From Salpingoeca rosetta (lineage: Eukaryota; Opisthokonta; Choanoflagellata; Craspedida; Salpingoecidae), in NCBI RefSeq assembly GCF_000188695.1, contig NW_004754931.1, positions 313,839-323,838 of the forward strand: 10,000 nucleotides of DNA, in the 5' to 3' direction. How positions within the stretch are numbered: the first letter of the stretch is position 1; every line of letters begins with the position of its first letter. The notes below the pieces were generated by a model. That model was given only the letters and a program-made list of their open reading frames with translations. It did no database searches and was not told the origin of the DNA. This document shows positions 1 to 10,000 of the stretch, piece after piece. The position numbers and the translations under genes are program-made.

Positions 1-46
1 GTTTTCGTGTCCAACAGCATCCCTGCAAGCTGGAGTCGGTGTTCAG
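1..46 (+). CDS. Partial exon of the plus-strand gene
   Basis: Open in the frame that ends phase 0 at CAG|gtgtgt (47), encoding FSCPTASLQAGVGVQ. It is short and low complexity. A CAG at 15-17 could instead be an acceptor, making a smaller exon. Confidence 0.4.
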
Positions 47-1612
47 GTGTGTTGTGATCTGCGTGCTTGCATGCAAGCTGCAATCAATGCTGTGAGCTGC
101 CGTTGCCATTGCGCTGCTGGCACAGACAACATCTCACCCCAACCCACCCGCGACATGCTCCCTCCTTATGCGAGTCCAACAATCCACACACTCTCGTCAC
201 GCAAACCAACTCACACACCCTCCGTCACGCATAACCTTCGCCTCGCCATGCATGCCCATGTTCATGCCCATGTCCATGCTCATGTTCATGCCCATGTTTA
301 TGACAACAGGATTCGCCCCAGCTGCCTGCTCGCGGCACCGCTTTGTCGTCGTTCCGGTTTCCAACAGTGCCATCCGTATCGCGCCTGTCTGAGGGCGAAG
401 AAGATGAGACCGAAGACACAACAGCGGCGCGCGCGGATGTGCGGACTGACCAGCGGCTGTTTGCGCAGGGGCAAGCGAGCACAGCCAAGAGCAGGCGGCA
501 GAGTGGCCGCAGTGGGCGCAGCGTTCGAAGTGATCGCAGCGTTTGGAGTGATCGTCGTGGCGGCGGGAGTGACACGCGGCGGCGTGGGGAGCACAGACAC
601 AGGTCGTCCCGCGTCTCGCGTCCAAGAGCGTACGTGCAGCAGTCGTGTGCCCAGTTGCAGTGTGAAATATATATTTGTTTGCCTGCAGGCACGCGGCGTT
701 GCATTGGCGTTCTTGCTGCCATGGATGGGTTGTGTTGTTGCTCCCCGTGCAAACTAAGCCCAAGCAAGCACGCACATGCACACAATATGCGTCAACCTTA
801 CACCCACCCACATACACACACACATACACGCAACCTCTATTCCTCACACACACACACACACTCACTCACATACACACAACCTCTATTCCTCACTCACACA
901 CACACACAAAACTCACACACACACATACTCACGCACACGTGCGCGCGCATAACACACCAACACCAACCACACCTTGCTCCTGTGTCCATGTTGTCTGCGC
1001 GCCATCAGGCGACGGCCCGTATCGGAAGCGCCATCCCAGTCACCGTCATTGTCGCCATCAGGAACATCAACACATCGCCGCTCCCCGCGCGTGTTCATCG
1101 CCAGTCGCTCCCCGTCTCCGTCGCCCACATATGCGCGCGTTGCGAATCTCACGCCCCCGAACATGGCCGAGACGCTCCCACATACGGCGTCGGGCCCCTC
1201 AATGCTATCGCAGACAATGGGCGCATCTGTATCGTCATCGGTTGAACGCACACGCACCCATCACCACCACCATCGTCATCACCACAGTGGCGGAAGCGCA
1301 AGCAACAGCGACAGTGCACGTCACCAATACCATGAAGAGCCGTACCCGCAGCATCGCCACTCGCAGGTGCCACCGCCATCACAGCGACAGTATCAGGAGA
1401 ACACAGGGACGGAGAAGCGAGAGCGGCGGCGTGCAAAGTCCGCAATCCCTCGCTTCGACTCGCTGTCACGAAAGGCCAGAAAGAGCGACACGAGACCCGT
1501 GCGTGTGCATCTCGTCAACACGAGCCCACGCACGTCCCCGTTCAGCAACACACTGCCAGCCGGCAGCCCGCAGCTGTTCCGCTCCCTGCAAGACCTCTCA
1601 CATTCCCCATGA
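1..1612 (+). CDS. 3' end of an unidentified plus-strand gene encoding a Ser/Arg/Pro/His-rich tail
   Basis: I do not recognise this gene. The model joins a partial exon ending at 46, an exon from 310 to 644 or 659, and the last exon 1009-1612, with splice phases 0 and 2. The encoded tail is low complexity: an acidic SEGEEDETED patch, RS-type repeats (SGRSGRSVRSDRSVWSDRR), a Ser-Pro-rich part, a His run, and a basic patch (KRERRRAK...RKARK) that could be a nuclear localisation signal. No globular domain is visible. RS and SP repeats occur in splicing factors and in heavily phosphorylated scaffold proteins, but that is not enough to assign a role. The gene converges on the TBC1D9-like gene. The N-terminus and any domains lie left of the window. 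Confidence 0.7.
247..301. repeat. CATG-based hexanucleotide array
   Basis: About nine units of a CATGYY-type hexamer (catgcc, catgtt, catgtc, catgct), ending a few bases before the acceptor at 309 in an intron of the plus-strand gene. Confidence 0.8.
310..659 (+). CDS. Penultimate exon of the plus-strand gene (RS-repeat and acidic patch)
   Basis: The acceptor is acaacag at 303-309, just after an in-frame TGA at 301-303, so the frame opens exactly at the exon start. Encodes an acidic patch (SEGEEDETED) and RS-type repeats. Two donors, at 645 (gtgtgc) and 660 (gtgtga), both leave phase 2; the longer exon is listed. A later acceptor at 366-367 is also possible. Confidence 0.65.
773..940. repeat. 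Interrupted (CA)n tract with a 46-bp-period duplication
   Basis: Fills the intron between 660 and 1008. A 25-bp element containing caacctctattcctcac occurs at 823-847 and 869-893 with one mismatch, which points to a tandem duplication. Confidence 0.85.
1009..1612 (+). CDS. Last exon of the plus-strand gene (SP-rich, His-run, basic C-terminus)
   Basis: Acceptor catcag at 1003-1008 in phase 2, then 200 residues and a TGA at 1610-1612. Visible features: Ser-Pro repeats (SQSPSLSPSG, RSPSPSP), a His-rich run ([12 protein letters not shown]), a basic cluster (KRERRRAKS, RKARK) and a Ser/Pro-rich end (LFRSLQDLSHSP). The open frame crosses a non-repetitive 600 bp rich in GC at third positions, unlike the flanking CA-rich introns. 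Confidence 0.75.
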
Positions 1613-1613
1613 T

Positions 1614-1660
1614 GTGTGTATGTGTGTGTGCGTGTTGTGGTGTGTGTGTGTGTGTGTATG
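1614..1660. repeat. (TG)n run directly after the plus-strand stop
   Basis: Interrupted TG repeat that starts two bases after the TGA at 1610-1612 and lies in the 3' UTR of the plus-strand gene. Confidence 0.85.
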
Positions 1661-1890
1661 CCCTGGGGACGAGAATAATGAATTCGCGCTTCCGCAAGAC
1701 GTACATGTCTACATGTGTCTGTGTGACACTTCATTTGCATATGTAAGCACCTTTACTTGTGTACATCCCTTTGTTGGTAGCTTGGCTTCCTCCTTTTTTC
1801 GTGTTATTTGCCCGGGTTGTTCAGCCCCTCTATTTCTTCTTCTCTTGTGGTATTGGCAGAAAGGCTACATACAGCAATACCTGACGGACG

Positions 1891-1896
1891 TTTAAT
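1891..1896 (-). terminator. Candidate polyadenylation signal ATTAAA for the TBC1D9-like gene
   Basis: ATTAAA on the minus strand, about 120 nt after the stop at 2015. This is the commonest variant of AATAAA. A single hexamer in AT-richer DNA is weak evidence. Confidence 0.35.
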
Positions 1897-1942
1897 GTGA
1901 GCATCCTCTAATCATCATGGCAACAAAGCATGTGTACTTGCG

Positions 1943-1945
<3 letters not shown>

Positions 1946-2002
<57 letters not shown>

Positions 2003-2014
2003 CACACACACACA
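1946..2014. repeat. (CA)n run directly after the minus-strand stop
   Basis: About 69 bp of CA with one interruption near 1986-1988. In the TBC1D9-like transcript it reads (TG)n and starts at the base after the stop codon. Confidence 0.95.
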
Positions 2015-9902
<7,888 letters not shown>

Positions 9903-10000
9903 CTGCCATGAGCAAACGATCACACACAAAACCTACAGCACACTCACGCTCACTCACTCACACAGACACATACACTCACGCACACACACACACACACACG
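9903..10000 (-). other. Partial intron upstream of the first visible exon
   Basis: CA-rich on the plus strand, G/T-rich in the sense strand, ending in the acceptor ggcag at 9903. It contains no exon; the remaining 5' exons of the TBC1D9-like gene must lie beyond 10000. Confidence 0.75.

Larger units (their letters stand above)
1613..2014. other. Convergent intergenic region with both 3' UTRs
   Basis: About 400 bp between the two stop codons. It is bounded on each side by a dinucleotide run that reads (TG)n in the sense of the adjacent gene. The middle (about 1670-1940) is the only AT-richer unique DNA in the window and shows no ORF of interest. Both transcripts must terminate or overlap here. 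Confidence 0.8.

Noticed and set aside
47..757. 236-codon plus-strand open frame
   Set aside because: It runs through the CATG array and the penultimate exon in a frame lacking the acidic/RS composition, and does not join in phase to the last exon.
1674..1679. AATAAT as a polyadenylation signal for the plus-strand gene
   Set aside because: Not a strong signal variant and no supporting context.
675..1895. 406-codon plus-strand open frame
   Set aside because: Its Thr-His runs come from CA repeats. It crosses the last exon of the plus-strand gene in another frame and runs into the intergenic region.

Overview
The window is nuclear DNA from an intron-rich, GC-rich unicellular eukaryote. A choanoflagellate such as Salpingoeca or Monosiga fits best: it carries an animal-type TBC1D8/TBC1D9 gene with many short introns. 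The lineage is an inference from gene content and intron style and was not tested. I see no bacterial, phage, plasmid, CRISPR, rRNA or tRNA signal.

There are two convergent protein genes. Positions 1-1612 hold the 3' end of a plus-strand gene of unknown function. Its last exons encode a low-complexity Ser/Arg/Pro/His-rich tail that ends at a TGA at 1610-1612. Positions 2015-9902 hold most of a minus-strand gene whose phase-consistent splicing gives 22 exons, 3363 nt, and 1120 residues plus stop. The product aligns from end to end with vertebrate TBC1D9/TBC1D8 Rab GTPase-activating proteins: two GRAM domains, a TBC domain with both catalytic fingers, a degenerate EF-hand region, and the family's conserved C-terminal motifs. 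About the first hundred residues lie beyond the right edge; 9903-10000 is intron.

All non-coding space is short introns (about 118-330 nt) or the ~400-bp convergent intergenic region. Nearly every intron holds a (CA/TG)n, (CCA/TGG)n or (CT/AG)n tract, or a minisatellite built from them. The most interesting structure is the polarity of these tracts. Relative to the transcript, G/U-rich tracts mostly sit next to donors and C/A-rich tracts mostly sit next to acceptors. In addition, both convergent genes have a (TG)n run starting directly at the stop codon.

Residue numbers for the TBC gene count from the first residue encoded in this window. 'Sense' means the minus strand for that gene.
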